Position numbers and translations under genes: made by a program
Source of the DNA: an uncultured Candidatus Saccharibacteria bacterium
Lineage (GTDB): Bacteria; Patescibacteriota; Saccharimonadia; Saccharimonadales; Saccharimonadaceae
Length of the DNA stretch: 64,000 bases
Reading direction: 5' to 3'
NCBI GenBank assembly: GCA_947425245.1
Contig: CANDYU010000003.1
Span: 27,062 to 91,061 of the forward strand
Shown here: piece by piece, positions 7,912 to 16,168 of the stretch
Layout of the letters: every line of letters starts with the position of its first letter
Numbering within the stretch: the first letter of the stretch is position 1
Notes under the pieces: model-generated
Databases searched by the model: none
Told to the model about the DNA's origin: nothing
What the model saw: only the letters and a program-made list of their open reading frames with translations

Positions 7912-7936
7912 GATAGCCTATATACTCCGTCTAGTT

Positions 7937-8872
7937 TTAGTTGTTGCGATTTCGGATCCGAGTAACGATCCAGAAAATAGCACAGAATATAATTAATAAG
8001 ACAATGAAGAGGAACCAAATTGGACATAGAAAAACAATTTTCTCAACAGTACTGGTTTGGTCAAAGATGGTGACAGTTTGTTTAACGCGGAAGATGCCGA
8101 GCTGTGGAGCATTTGGCCAGGTCACTGTGTTAAAGCGTCGGGTATCAGGTAGAATAGTTAAGACTGTTGGATTTTCTTCATTAGTATAGACTTCTTCATT
8201 ACCGAAGAGCGGATAAACTTGCAATACATATGTAGCATCAGTATGAGTGTTACCTGTATTAGAGACGATAGAAGTAGCAGAAACTGGCGGATTGAACAAG
8301 ATGCTGGGAACTTTGTTTTCAATTACTTCACCAGTCTTGCGAGTGTTACCTTGAACATTCGAGTATAGTAGCATACCAACACGGCGAAGGACATTAACGC
8401 CGGATGATTCGCTGCTGTTATCGTCTTCGGTAATCTCTGCCATAAGGATAGCGTATTGTCCACCTGCGGGAACGTCGGCAGGAACAGTTATTGTGTATGC
8501 AACCTCGACTTGACTATTTGGCTCGAGATGGCCGGTTGTAGTTGAGAACTTCACCCAATCGACAATGTCATTGTATGCAGTCTTGCTAGTATAATCTTGA
8601 GTATAGTATTCGTCAGTAACCGTAAAGGGGACAACGCTCATACGAAAATCGAAGGCATTCTGTCCAGTGTTTTGAACTTTAACGACACTACTGAACGTTT
8701 CGCCAGGCTTTAGTTCACCAATGTCAGACTTGGCCGGAGAAAGCTGAAGACGGTATTGAGGAACCGTATTATCATCGTCGGCCGCTAGAACTGGGGCAGC
8801 GTTAGTAATTATGAGAGTAGCGACGACGAGTATCGCCCCCAAAAAACTTGTAATTCTTTGAAAGATTTTCAT
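7937..8872 (-). CDS. DUF916-like surface protein with C-terminal membrane anchor (copy 1 of 3)
   Basis: The product is 311 aa with a signal peptide (LGAILVVATLIITNAAPVLA), an N-terminal beta domain starting YRLQLSPAKSDIGELKPGE, the family signature VPADVPAGGQYAILMA, a second domain, a transmembrane helix near 282-304 and a basic end (RIRNRNN). The start has a strong ribosome site (AAGGAGG, 3 nt before ATG). Its promoter (8893-8921) is separate from gene A, which ends in a terminator at 8973-8994. It probably heads the operon 8872-7911-6803. Confidence 0.78.
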   Translation of the reverse strand: MKIFQRITSFLGAILVVATLIITNAAPVLAADDDNTVPQYRLQLSPAKSDIGELKPGETFSSVVKVQNTGQNAFDFRMSVVPFTVTDEYYTQDYTSKTAYNDIVDWVKFSTTTGHLEPNSQVEVAYTITVPADVPAGGQYAILMAEITEDDNSSESSGVNVLRRVGMLLYSNVQGNTRKTGEVIENKVPSILFNPPVSATSIVSNTGNTHTDATYVLQVYPLFGNEEVYTNEENPTVLTILPDTRRFNTVTWPNAPQLGIFRVKQTVTIFDQTSTVEKIVFLCPIWFLFIVLLIIFCAIFWIVTRIRNRNN

Positions 8873-8892
8873 TTACCTCCTTATTTCACTTA

Positions 8893-8921
8893 ATTATATA
8901 GCAGTAATCATAAAATAACAA
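8893..8921 (-). promoter_or_regulatory. TTGTTA-17-TATAAT promoter of the DUF916-like operon
   Basis: A TATAAT box (8893-8898) and a TTGTTA box (8916-8921) on the minus strand are 17 bp apart, just upstream of the gene starting at 8872. Confidence 0.65.
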
Positions 8922-8972
8922 CCTCCTTAGCTTAAAAATAGCTTAAGAGGAGAAAATGCGAGATAGTAAAAT

Positions 8973-8994
8973 CCCGCCCCTGCGAGAGGACGGG
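8973..8994 (-). terminator. Terminator of gene A; inverted copy follows gene B
   Basis: The hairpin CCCGTCCTctcgcAGGGGCGGG is followed by ATTTTA on the minus strand. The same 22 bp occur in inverted orientation at 11509-11530 after gene B, so the A and B cassettes match at both ends. Confidence 0.8.
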
Positions 8995-9030
8995 ATTTTT
9001 AGTTCTAGTTATATCTTAGAAGCTTATTGA

Positions 9031-9654
9031 CTACTCAACAACAGCGGTAAAGACTACAGTACTGACATAGGTATCTGCGAGCTGTTGGTTAGAAGCAGAA
9101 GCACGGAACTTGAAGTAGCTGTCGCTGGTTGCCTTAACCCCTTCAGCTGCACCAGAAGTGGAAAGTTTAGTATCACCATTGACTTTCGTAGCGGAGGTTG
9201 GAACTTTAGCGTAAGTTCCACCCCAGGTAGTGCCGTCAGCGGAATACTGGTAACCCCATGCAGAAGTGTTGGTTGCTGGAGCTCCACCAGGGATGGTTGC
9301 ACCGGTGCTCTTACCCTTCATTGCACCATCTTCCTCAAGGGTGTTGATATAAAGATTGTACTGAGCACCATTCGAGTTAGAGGAGACAGTAACTTTGAGA
9401 GCATCAGCGTTGTCGGTTTCGTCAGTAATACCACCAGGCATGATTTTACCGAGATTGACTAGTCCGCCATCCATTTCGGTAACGTTGGAAGCAATTGAGA
9501 TAGCCCCTTCGACTTCAACTTGAACCTGAGCATTAGTGGTTTGGCTATAAGTATTCGGATCATTAGGAGCAGCATAAGTACTAAGCGGTAAAGCGGCTAC
9601 GCCGAGACCTGCTACGACACCAAGTGCTGCGATAGCTTTTGACATTTTAGACAT
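9031..9654 (-). CDS. Secreted surface protein A (WxL/camelysin-like beta protein)
   Basis: The product is 207 aa. It starts MSKMSKAIAALGVVAGLGVAALPL, a signal peptide cleaved near TYA-AP, followed by ~180 residues of predicted beta structure. Features typical of these secreted proteins are QVQVEVEGAISI after the signal, a central NSNGAQYNLYI strand, SAWGYQYS and the end strand DTYVSTVVFTAVVE. There is no membrane anchor, so it may be retained by partner proteins such as the DUF916-like products next door. It is a paralog of gene B (10863-11483), with nearly identical leader and signal sequence. It has a complete promoter at 9719-9747, so it is the expressed copy in this orientation. Confidence 0.8.
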   Translation of the reverse strand: MSKMSKAIAALGVVAGLGVAALPLSTYAAPNDPNTYSQTTNAQVQVEVEGAISIASNVTEMDGGLVNLGKIMPGGITDETDNADALKVTVSSNSNGAQYNLYINTLEEDGAMKGKSTGATIPGGAPATNTSAWGYQYSADGTTWGGTYAKVPTSATKVNGDTKLSTSGAAEGVKATSDSYFKFRASASNQQLADTYVSTVVFTAVVE

Positions 9655-9712
9655 AAGTTTCTCCTTTTCTGTCTATTTTTATTTGTAGTTGTTTATTTAT
9701 ATGACCTTTGTA
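9647..9712 (-). repeat. Left arm of the perfect 66-bp inverted repeat of the A/B switch
   Basis: This segment is identical to the reverse complement of 10805-10870. It covers the 5' leader, ribosome site and first codons of gene A. With one mismatch the identity runs on to 9627, giving 85 of 86 matching bases. The arms enclose 1092 bp that contain the recombinase gene and the promoter of A. Confidence 0.95.
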
Positions 9713-9718
9713 ATTGTT

Positions 9719-9747
9719 ATTATATAGGACGGTTATGCTTAAGTCAA
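9719..9747 (-). promoter_or_regulatory. TTGACT-17-TATAAT promoter of gene A, inside the invertible segment
   Basis: A TTGACT box (rc of 9742-9747) and a TATAAT box (rc of 9719-9724) are exactly 17 bp apart. They lie 7 bp inside the left repeat arm and point outward into gene A. The matching place beside gene B has CATAAT but no -35 box. Inversion of 9713-10804 would place this promoter in front of gene B. Confidence 0.85.
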
Positions 9748-9821
9748 CAAGTTTTTTTAATTTTTTATGGAAAATCTTACACAAGTAAGTATTACCGCTA
9801 ATGTCCTATACTGTTTTTGCA

Positions 9822-10754
9822 TCAAATATCAAATCTCTGCTTATTGTTGTAGGAGTTACAACGACTATTAGTTTTGGCGGCATATTTGACTCGATACATT
9901 TCGATTAGGTCATAGCCATCCAAATCGCTGAGATATTGTTCGGTGATTTTTTCAGTAGAGTGGCCAAGTCCGGCTTGAATCTGACGCGTCGACACGCCTA
10001 GACATTTTAAGTCAGTCGCATAAGAGTGCCTTAGGTCGTGTGGGCAGAAATTGGTAAAGCCGGCTCGTTTAAAAGCATTACGCATGTATTCACGAATCGT
10101 GCAGACAGCTAGTGGTCTGTCTGGACAAATAGGACTAGGCTAGAGAAAATCAACGATTTGATTCTCGTTCATCCATTCTGTAAGATGTCGAATCACCTGT
10201 GGACTGAGATAAGCATAACGGCGTTTTTGACCTTTTCCAATTATGTTTATACGATTATGGTGCAGATCCGATAAGCGAAGATTACGTAATTCAGTGATTC
10301 TTAAGCCGCAGTCAAATGCAAGACTAATCAGGAGCCATTCTAATAGTGAGGCGACATCAAGAACACGACTAACTTGATCGCGGGTGAAATATATCTTGCG
10401 TGGCGGCATTTCACGGATGTGTGGAATAAGGGAAAGCTGAAGTTTAGGCATGACAAGGTTCATTTCGCGTTGCCAGCGTAAGAATGCTTTAAGATGCACT
10501 AGGCGATTATTGATTGTGCGACCGACATTGCCACGCATGGATTGAGCATCTATCCAAGAAATAATCATTTGATTGGAGATTTTGCGTACATCATTTAACT
10601 TTGTATACTTGATAAAATTGTTTAGCGTGTATACCTTGGCAAGCATGGTATCAGATGCCATTTGGCTGGTTTGCTCGCAAAACGTATAGTATTGTAAGAG
10701 CTGTTGATAGATTTGACTGCGTGACGAAGCAATGTCTTCGAGGTGGTATGGCAT
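9822..10754 (-). pseudogene. Tyrosine recombinase between the inverted repeats, interrupted by an in-frame TAG
   Basis: One frame of 310 codons runs from ATG 10754 (AGGAG 6 nt upstream) to the stop at 9822, broken only by a TAG at 10140-10142 (codon 205). The N-terminal ~110 residues are a SAM-like core-binding domain. The catalytic set is present: Arg152 (CGLRITEL), Lys174 (GKGQK), His239 and Arg242 (HDLRH), His265 (LGHS) and Tyr274 (EQYL). The TAG falls in the segment VDFL-PSP, between Lys174 and His239, so the normal product would lack half the active site. A single nonsense change, readthrough or a sequence error are all possible. XerC/D-like enzymes of this size catalyse site-specific inversion or excision. 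Confidence 0.85.
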
Positions 10755-10804
10755 AGTAACTCCTATTTTATATCTACAATACGATACACCAACATAATAA
10801 AAAC

Positions 10805-10870
10805 TACAAAGGTCATATAAATAAACAACTACAAATAAAAATAGACAGAAAAGGAGAAACTTATGTCTAA
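10805..10870 (+). repeat. Right arm of the perfect 66-bp inverted repeat of the A/B switch
   Basis: This is the exact inverted copy of 9647-9712, covering the leader, AAGGAG site and first codons of gene B. Upstream, outside the arm, the sequences diverge: gene A has a full promoter, gene B has only a CATAAT box. Confidence 0.95.
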
Positions 10871-11483
10871 GATGTCAAAAGCTATCGCAGTATTAGGCGT
10901 TGTAGCAGGTCTCGGTGTGGCTGCATTGCCATTAAGCTCGTATGCGGCTGGTGGGGCACAAGCTTCCAAGAGTGCTCAGGTTAAAGCTCAGGTCGAGGGT
11001 GCTATTTCTATCGATATCGTTGAGCCAACCACCGCTACCAACCCTACTGGCGTAGTCCTCGATGCAGCTGGTGCTAGCCTCGACCTCGGTACTTTGAAAA
11101 TCAACGCTGCTCCAACCTCTGGCACGATGGGCGTCCGTGTTGCTACGAACAATGCTACTGGCTACACTCTAGGAATCAAAGCTTCTTCCGCAACCGATAT
11201 GGTCGGTAGCGATGGGGCTGAAGGTTTCACTATCCCAGCTAATGCTAACGTAGTTGCTGGTACCGCTGGTTGGGCATACAAAGGTGGTTTAATTAGCTCC
11301 AACACTGCTATCAGCACGTCTGATGCTACTCTTGCTAACGTCAACACCGCTTTAACTGGCGACGAAGTTGACGGCAAGAAAACCGATGTAACCGAAGTTA
11401 CCTTCACGGTTGCTGCTGACAGCACCACCCATGATGGTACTTACACCGGTACAGTCATCTTCACTGCTACAGCTAACGACTAA
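10863..11483 (+). CDS. Secreted surface protein B, divergent paralog of A
   Basis: The product is 206 aa and begins MSKMSKAIAVLGVVAGLGVAALPLSSYA, the same signal peptide as protein A. The mature part shares the plan (AQVEGAISIDI, NNATGYTLGI, AGWAYKGG, GTYTGTVIFTA at the end) but differs widely in sequence, as expected of alternate surface antigens. The ribosome site AAGGAG is the same as in A. No -35 box is visible upstream, so it is probably silent in this orientation. A terminator-like hairpin (11509-11530) follows, without the U-run present after A. Confidence 0.8.
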   Translation: MSKMSKAIAVLGVVAGLGVAALPLSSYAAGGAQASKSAQVKAQVEGAISIDIVEPTTATNPTGVVLDAAGASLDLGTLKINAAPTSGTMGVRVATNNATGYTLGIKASSATDMVGSDGAEGFTIPANANVVAGTAGWAYKGGLISSNTAISTSDATLANVNTALTGDEVDGKKTDVTEVTFTVAADSTTHDGTYTGTVIFTATAND

Positions 11484-11508
11484 TTATCGTCGAACGAATA
11501 AATCTAAA

Positions 11509-11530
11509 CCCGTCCTCTCGCAGGGGCGGG
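11509..11530. terminator. Hairpin after gene B, inverted copy of the gene A terminator
   Basis: CCCGTCCTCTCGCAGGGGCGGG is the exact inverted copy of 8973-8994. In the plus direction it is followed by GGATATC rather than T-rich sequence, so it may be weak for gene B. On the minus strand it is followed by TTTAGATTT and could end the short transcript predicted from 11663-11691. Confidence 0.55.
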
Positions 11531-11656
11531 GGATATCTTATGGATAATACTGATTTCGACCATCAATATACCCGATACTCGGCACTGATTCTTCCTAAGA
11601 AATACACCCTGTCGGAGATGATAGTTCAATACTACCACCTCAAACTAGGTGGTTAT
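11511..11656 (-). ncRNA. Candidate small RNA between gene B and uvrA
   Basis: A full promoter (11663-11691) points left into ~145 bp without a convincing gene, ending at a hairpin followed by TTTAGATTT. The first nucleotides form a 7-bp hairpin (ACCACCT, 6-nt loop, AGGTGGT). I do not recognise a known RNA family. The transcript would end antisense to the 3' region of the gene B unit. Confidence 0.35.
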
Positions 11657-11662
11657 AATTCT

Positions 11663-11691
11663 ATTGTACCACACATTTTACAATATGTCAA
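11663..11691 (-). promoter_or_regulatory. TTGACA-17-TACAAT promoter without an obvious gene
   Basis: The minus strand reads TTGACA, 17 bp ending TGTGG, then TACAAT. It lies just past the uvrA stop codon and points towards gene B. It matches the accessory-gene promoter consensus. Confidence 0.65.
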
Positions 11692-11695
11692 TAGC

Positions 11696-14578
11696 TTAAA
11701 GCCCCAGAATCTGCTTCAGGTATTTTCCGGTTGGAGTATCGTTGCGGCGAGCGACTTCTTCTGGAGTGCCAGTGGCACAAACTTCCCCGCCATGAAGTCC
11801 GCCTTCTGGGCCCATGTCGATAATCCAATCAGCAGTCTTAATGACATGAAGATTATGCTCAATGATAATCATAGAGTTTCCGCCATCGACAAGCTTGCCG
11901 AGGATTCCCAAGAGACGACGGACATCGTCGGTATGTAAACCGGTGGTAGGCTCATCAAGAATATAGAGAGTTTTACCGGTGCTACGACGCGACAGCTCGG
12001 TAGCGAGTTTAATCCGCTGGGCCTCACCGCCCGAGAAGGTTGTAGCGGGTTGACCAAGCTTAATGTAGCCTAGACCAACTTCTTGGATGGTCTTAAGTTT
12101 TGTGGCGATTGCGGGAATATTTTCGAAGAAGTCTACTGCTTCATCAATCGTCATATCAAGAACTTCGGCAATATCTTTACCTTTATACTTAATCTCTAGA
12201 GCTTCGCGGTTGTATCGCTTGCCATGGCAGGTAGGACAAGTAACATAAACATCGGGAAGGAAGTGCATTTCGATTTTATTAACACCGTCGCCCTGACAGG
12301 TCTCGCAACGGCCACCTTTAACATTAAAACTGAAGCGTCCAGCTTTATACCCGCGAATCTCGGCTTCGGGCTGCTTTGCAAAAAGGTCACGAATCTGGTT
12401 AAAAACACCGGTGTAGGTCGCGGCGTTACTGCGTGGCGTGCGACCGATAGGCGACTGATCAATAACGATTGCCTTATCAAGAAACTCGATGCCGTCAATT
12501 CGGTCGTGGGTACCAGGGACGGTCTGGGCACGGTGGAGACGGGCAAGCAACTCATTAGCAAGAATATCGTTGACCAAGGTCGACTTTCCACTACCAGAAA
12601 CTCCGGAGACAACCGTCATCACACCGAGAGGAAAATGCACGTCTATATTCTTCAGATTATTCTCTCTTGCTCCGACAATAACTAGCTCCTGATCTTTTTT
12701 TGGAGTGCGACGTTTTTTTGGGATGGCGATTTCGGATTTACCGGAAAGATACTGGCCGGTGATGGATTGGTCGTTTTTAGCCACTTCTTCAGGTGTACCG
12801 GCAGCAATGAGGCGACCGCCGTTTTTGCCGGCACCTGGACCGATATCAATAATATAATCAGACTCACGCATAGTATCCTCGTCATGCTCAACAACGAGAA
12901 CGGTATTTTTCAGGTCACGAAGATGCTTCAAAGTCGCAATTAGCTTATCATTGTCACGTTGGTGAAGGCCAATGCTAGGTTCATCAAGAACATAAAGAAC
13001 GCCCTGGAGACCGGAGCCGATTTGGGTAGCGAGGCGAATGCGCTGAGCTTCGCCACCAGAGAGAGTATTCGCAGCTCGACCCAGTTCAAGATAGCCGAGG
13101 CCGACATCTTGCATGAACTGAACCCGTTCACGAATTTCTTTCAAAATGGGGCCTGCAATCATGGCTTCGCTATCAGAAAATTGTAAGTCACCATTTAAAA
13201 CTTCCAAAGTAGCATCAACATCAAGGTTACACATATCAACGATGCTCAGGCCATGCACGGTTACAGCGAGAACGGCCGGCTTAAGGCGAGCTCCGTGACA
13301 GGTTTGGCATTCGTGGACTCGCATGAAGCGTTCAATGTCTTTTTTGACAAACTCGGACTCCGACTCACGATGGCGGCGTTCAAGAGTAGGAATTACGCCT
13401 TCGTAAGTCGATTGGTAAGTTGCCCCGTCGCCCCATTTGCCATGACCGCCGACCGAGACGGCGTATTTTTCCTTGCCGGTGCCGTAGAGAATCTTTTGGA
13501 TATCCTCCTCGGAGAGTTCGCTGATCGGAGTATGGATAGAGAAGCCGTGTTTCTCCCCCACCGCAGCGAGACGCTTCAGCCACCAAGACTCTTGGTTGAT
13601 GCGATTAAACGGGCGGATGCCGCCTTCGGCAATAGTTAAGTTCGGATTCAGGACTAGACTAGGGTCGATTTCCATCCGCGTACCGAGACCGGTACAAGTA
13701 GGACAGGCACCTTGCGGAGCGTTAAAAGAGAAGAGGCGTGGCTCGAGCTCCGGGATTAGCTCATCCGGATGTAGATCGCAGGCGTAGCGTTGGGAATAGG
13801 TGAGAATCTCGCTGTTATCTTCGCCGATTTGGCGACCTTCGACGGTGGTGGCATTATCGTTAATCTTAAGGAGTTTAATAATTCCCTGCCCGAGGTCGAG
13901 GGCTTGCTCGATAGAGCCGGAAATACGACTGAGCAGGTCAGGCGAGAGAATAAAACGGTCGACGACTAGCTCGATGTCGTGCCGATCATTTTTATTGAGC
14001 TCGGGAAACTCGTCAAGAGCATAAACGATACCGTCCACCCGCACACGCGAGAAGCCTTTGGCTTGATATTGTTCGGGGACATGCTGGAAACTGCCTTTTC
14101 TCTGGCTGACGATTGGGGCAAGCAACATCAGCTTGCTGCCGAGCGGGAGTTTCATCACCTCATCTACGATGTCCTCGACGCTACGCCGAGAGACCTCACG
14201 GTGACAGATTGGACAATGCGGTACGCCGACCCGAGCGAAGAGAAGACGAAGATAATCATAGACTTCGGTAACCGTGGCTACGGTAGAACGGGGGTTGCGA
14301 CTGGTGGACTTTTGGTCGATAGAGATGGCCGGAGATAGCCCAGTGATGCTGTCGACATCTGGTTTATCCATAACGCCTAAGAACATGCGAGCGTAGCTGG
14401 AGAGGCTTTCGACATAGCGACGCTGCCCCTCGGCATAGATAGTGTCAAAAGCGAGGCTAGATTTTCCGCTACCAGATAGACCGGTAATGATCACCAGCTT
14501 ATCTCGCGGAATGTCAACATCGAGATCCTTAAGATTATGTTGCCTAGCACCTCGAACTTTTATATAGTTGTCATCCAT
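11696..14578 (-). CDS. uvrA: UvrABC excinuclease subunit A
   Basis: The product is 960 aa, the normal length for UvrA. Two ABC ATPase modules are seen: the first Walker A is [12 protein letters not shown], the second [12 protein letters not shown]; both have [18 protein letters not shown] signatures. Zinc-module cysteine pairs are present (CPIC, CPTC, CQTC, CETC...CPTC). It recognises DNA damage together with UvrB; UvrC and UvrD are also in this window, UvrB is not. TATAAT ends 9 nt before the start codon, predicting a nearly leaderless mRNA. Confidence 0.98.
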   Translation of the reverse strand: MDDNYIKVRGARQHNLKDLDVDIPRDKLVIITGLSGSGKSSLAFDTIYAEGQRRYVESLSSYARMFLGVMDKPDVDSITGLSPAISIDQKSTSRNPRSTVATVTEVYDYLRLLFARVGVPHCPICHREVSRRSVEDIVDEVMKLPLGSKLMLLAPIVSQRKGSFQHVPEQYQAKGFSRVRVDGIVYALDEFPELNKNDRHDIELVVDRFILSPDLLSRISGSIEQALDLGQGIIKLLKINDNATTVEGRQIGEDNSEILTYSQRYACDLHPDELIPELEPRLFSFNAPQGACPTCTGLGTRMEIDPSLVLNPNLTIAEGGIRPFNRINQESWWLKRLAAVGEKHGFSIHTPISELSEEDIQKILYGTGKEKYAVSVGGHGKWGDGATYQSTYEGVIPTLERRHRESESEFVKKDIERFMRVHECQTCHGARLKPAVLAVTVHGLSIVDMCNLDVDATLEVLNGDLQFSDSEAMIAGPILKEIRERVQFMQDVGLGYLELGRAANTLSGGEAQRIRLATQIGSGLQGVLYVLDEPSIGLHQRDNDKLIATLKHLRDLKNTVLVVEHDEDTMRESDYIIDIGPGAGKNGGRLIAAGTPEEVAKNDQSITGQYLSGKSEIAIPKKRRTPKKDQELVIVGARENNLKNIDVHFPLGVMTVVSGVSGSGKSTLVNDILANELLARLHRAQTVPGTHDRIDGIEFLDKAIVIDQSPIGRTPRSNAATYTGVFNQIRDLFAKQPEAEIRGYKAGRFSFNVKGGRCETCQGDGVNKIEMHFLPDVYVTCPTCHGKRYNREALEIKYKGKDIAEVLDMTIDEAVDFFENIPAIATKLKTIQEVGLGYIKLGQPATTFSGGEAQRIKLATELSRRSTGKTLYILDEPTTGLHTDDVRRLLGILGKLVDGGNSMIIIEHNLHVIKTADWIIDMGPEGGLHGGEVCATGTPEEVARRNDTPTGKYLKQILGL

Positions 14579-14597
14579 TAACTAGATATTATACAGT

Positions 14598-14623
14598 AAA
14601 AATGCCCCGACTACAAGAGTCGG
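14598..14623 (-). terminator. Terminator after sbcB
   Basis: The hairpin CCGACT, 5-nt loop, AGTCGG is followed on the minus strand by GGGGCATTTTT, directly after the sbcB stop codon. Confidence 0.7.
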
Positions 14624-14631
14624 AGAACGCC

Positions 14632-16104
14632 TTAATAATCATCCGGTTGTAAACTTTGGTACCAGAGTAGTAGTTCCTCGACAAAATAAGCACTGTCTTC
14701 TGGCTTGCGGCCATTAAAGACCTTGTCGTGAGCCAAGTCCTGTTGGATGCGGCCGATTTCCTCGAGGAACTTCGGGGCTTGACCTTTTAGGCGTTCGACA
14801 CGATAAGCTTCCCACTTCGCCGCCTCATCCTGGTCGAGAGCCTCGGGATAATTTTTGGCTTTATAATGCAAGAGCAACTCCGGTAAACGCTCGTCCGCAA
14901 AATTAGGATGAAAATCAGCCAAATCTTCGGCACCATTGTTGCGTACAGCGGAACAAAGGAGCCGATCGTGATCATCAAGGAAACCATTATAGAGTGCCGA
15001 CTCCGGGTCGACGGCGGGAGGAAAGGCGGGTCGCTGAGAAATCCGCTCCGCTACCCGCTCGATAAACTCGGGGTGATTCTTGAGATGGGCGAGATTCTCG
15101 TCAATTTTGGCACGTGTGAGACTGATTTTTTGCCAGCCGTCTTCTTTTTCGAGCACACCAAGAGGGGCGACTGCGGGGCAATGGTTATATTGCAAGGTTT
15201 TCACCATGGGAAAGAACTCGATTCTAAACTTTTTCTTTGGGTCTTTTTTCAGCTCCTCTTTTTGCCAGTGGCTGCCGAACTTTTCGATATAGGTGCCGTC
15301 TTGTTCGGCGGCGAGAAGCTCTTCGACATCATAGCGAAGGTCAAAAACTAGGATGTTACCGTTCTTGGCGGCAGCAACCGGAAAAGCCACCGTAGTCTTC
15401 TCGTAAGCCGACGGATAGCGACCGGAAGCGTAAACAAAGGGTTGAGGATTATTTAGATTGACGACTTTTTGGACGCCTCGCTTGTCGCGAATGCTATAGA
15501 GAAAATCGAAAAGCTGGGGCTGTTTAGTCTTAATGAGCTTTGAGACTTCGATTAGAGCGACAACATCGGCGAGAGCGTCATGGGCGTGTTCATGAGAGAT
15601 GCCGTTTAACTTCGTAATAAGCTCAAGACGGTTCGTCGAGCGGCCATCATCAGTGACGGGCCATTCAATTCCCTCCGGTCGTAGAGCACGCGTAAGACGT
15701 ACGACATCGAGCAAGTCCCAGCGACTACGGCGGTCTTTCCATTGCCATTCGTAGGGGTCATAAAAATTACGCCACAGTGTGTGACGCATGAACTCATCAT
15801 CAAAACGAACTGAGTTGTAACCCATGATAGTAGTACCCGGGGTAGCCATGTCGTTGATGACGAACTCACAGAACTCCCGCTCGGTTAAGCCGTCCTGCTT
15901 CGTGGACTGGGGGGTAATGCCGGTAACCATGATAGCTCCAGGGCTGGGTAAGGTGTCTTCGGGGAGCTGGACGAGTAAGTTGACCGGATCACTAATTGGG
16001 TTAAACTCTAGATCGGTACGCTGACCGGCAAACTGCATGATGCGATCAGTACGAGAGTTAAGCCCGGAGGTTTCGAGGTCGTAGAAGTAAAAGCTTTCTT
16101 GCAT
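14632..16104 (-). CDS. sbcB: Exodeoxyribonuclease I
   Basis: The product is 490 aa from the ATG at 16104; a longer frame exists to 16182, but TATGAT ends exactly 6 nt before 16104, as in other predicted leaderless genes here. The N-terminal DEDDh exonuclease domain shows FYDLETSGL (Exo I), SVRFDDEFM (Exo II) and HDALADVVALIEV (Exo III). The C-terminal ExoI SH3-like and helical regions follow. The enzyme degrades single-stranded DNA 3'-5' and works in recombination and mismatch repair. Confidence 0.92.
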   Translation of the reverse strand: MQESFYFYDLETSGLNSRTDRIMQFAGQRTDLEFNPISDPVNLLVQLPEDTLPSPGAIMVTGITPQSTKQDGLTEREFCEFVINDMATPGTTIMGYNSVRFDDEFMRHTLWRNFYDPYEWQWKDRRSRWDLLDVVRLTRALRPEGIEWPVTDDGRSTNRLELITKLNGISHEHAHDALADVVALIEVSKLIKTKQPQLFDFLYSIRDKRGVQKVVNLNNPQPFVYASGRYPSAYEKTTVAFPVAAAKNGNILVFDLRYDVEELLAAEQDGTYIEKFGSHWQKEELKKDPKKKFRIEFFPMVKTLQYNHCPAVAPLGVLEKEDGWQKISLTRAKIDENLAHLKNHPEFIERVAERISQRPAFPPAVDPESALYNGFLDDHDRLLCSAVRNNGAEDLADFHPNFADERLPELLLHYKAKNYPEALDQDEAAKWEAYRVERLKGQAPKFLEEIGRIQQDLAHDKVFNGRKPEDSAYFVEELLLWYQSLQPDDY

Positions 16105-16120
16105 AGTACTATCATAACAG

Positions 16121-16151
16121 AAAAGAAAGAGCCCCGCCAGAACGGCAGGGC
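16121..16151 (-). terminator. Terminator after the 16169-17164 gene
   Basis: The hairpin GCCCTGCC, loop GTTCT, GGCGGGGC is followed by TCTTTCTTTTC on the minus strand. It is almost the same hairpin as the one at 505-530. Confidence 0.7.
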
Positions 16152-16168
16152 AAGAAAGGGGAGTGAGA

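Noticed and set aside
9822..10085. Separate small integrase gene (87 aa)
   Set aside because: It is in the same frame as 10140-10754 and continues it through the TAG; the joined protein has the full catalytic set, so it is one interrupted gene.
10140..10142. TAG recoding as an amino acid in this organism
   Set aside because: TAG is used as a normal stop elsewhere in the window (rlmH, the methylase, both FISUMP cassettes), so a global recoding is unlikely.
11636..11662. Terminator for uvrA at the ACCACCT/AGGTGGT hairpin
   Set aside because: No U-run follows on the minus strand, and a promoter lies between it and the uvrA stop.
11540..11938. A 132-residue plus-strand coding frame
   Set aside because: Most of it runs antisense to the uvrA 3' end, there is no ribosome site, and no family resemblance.
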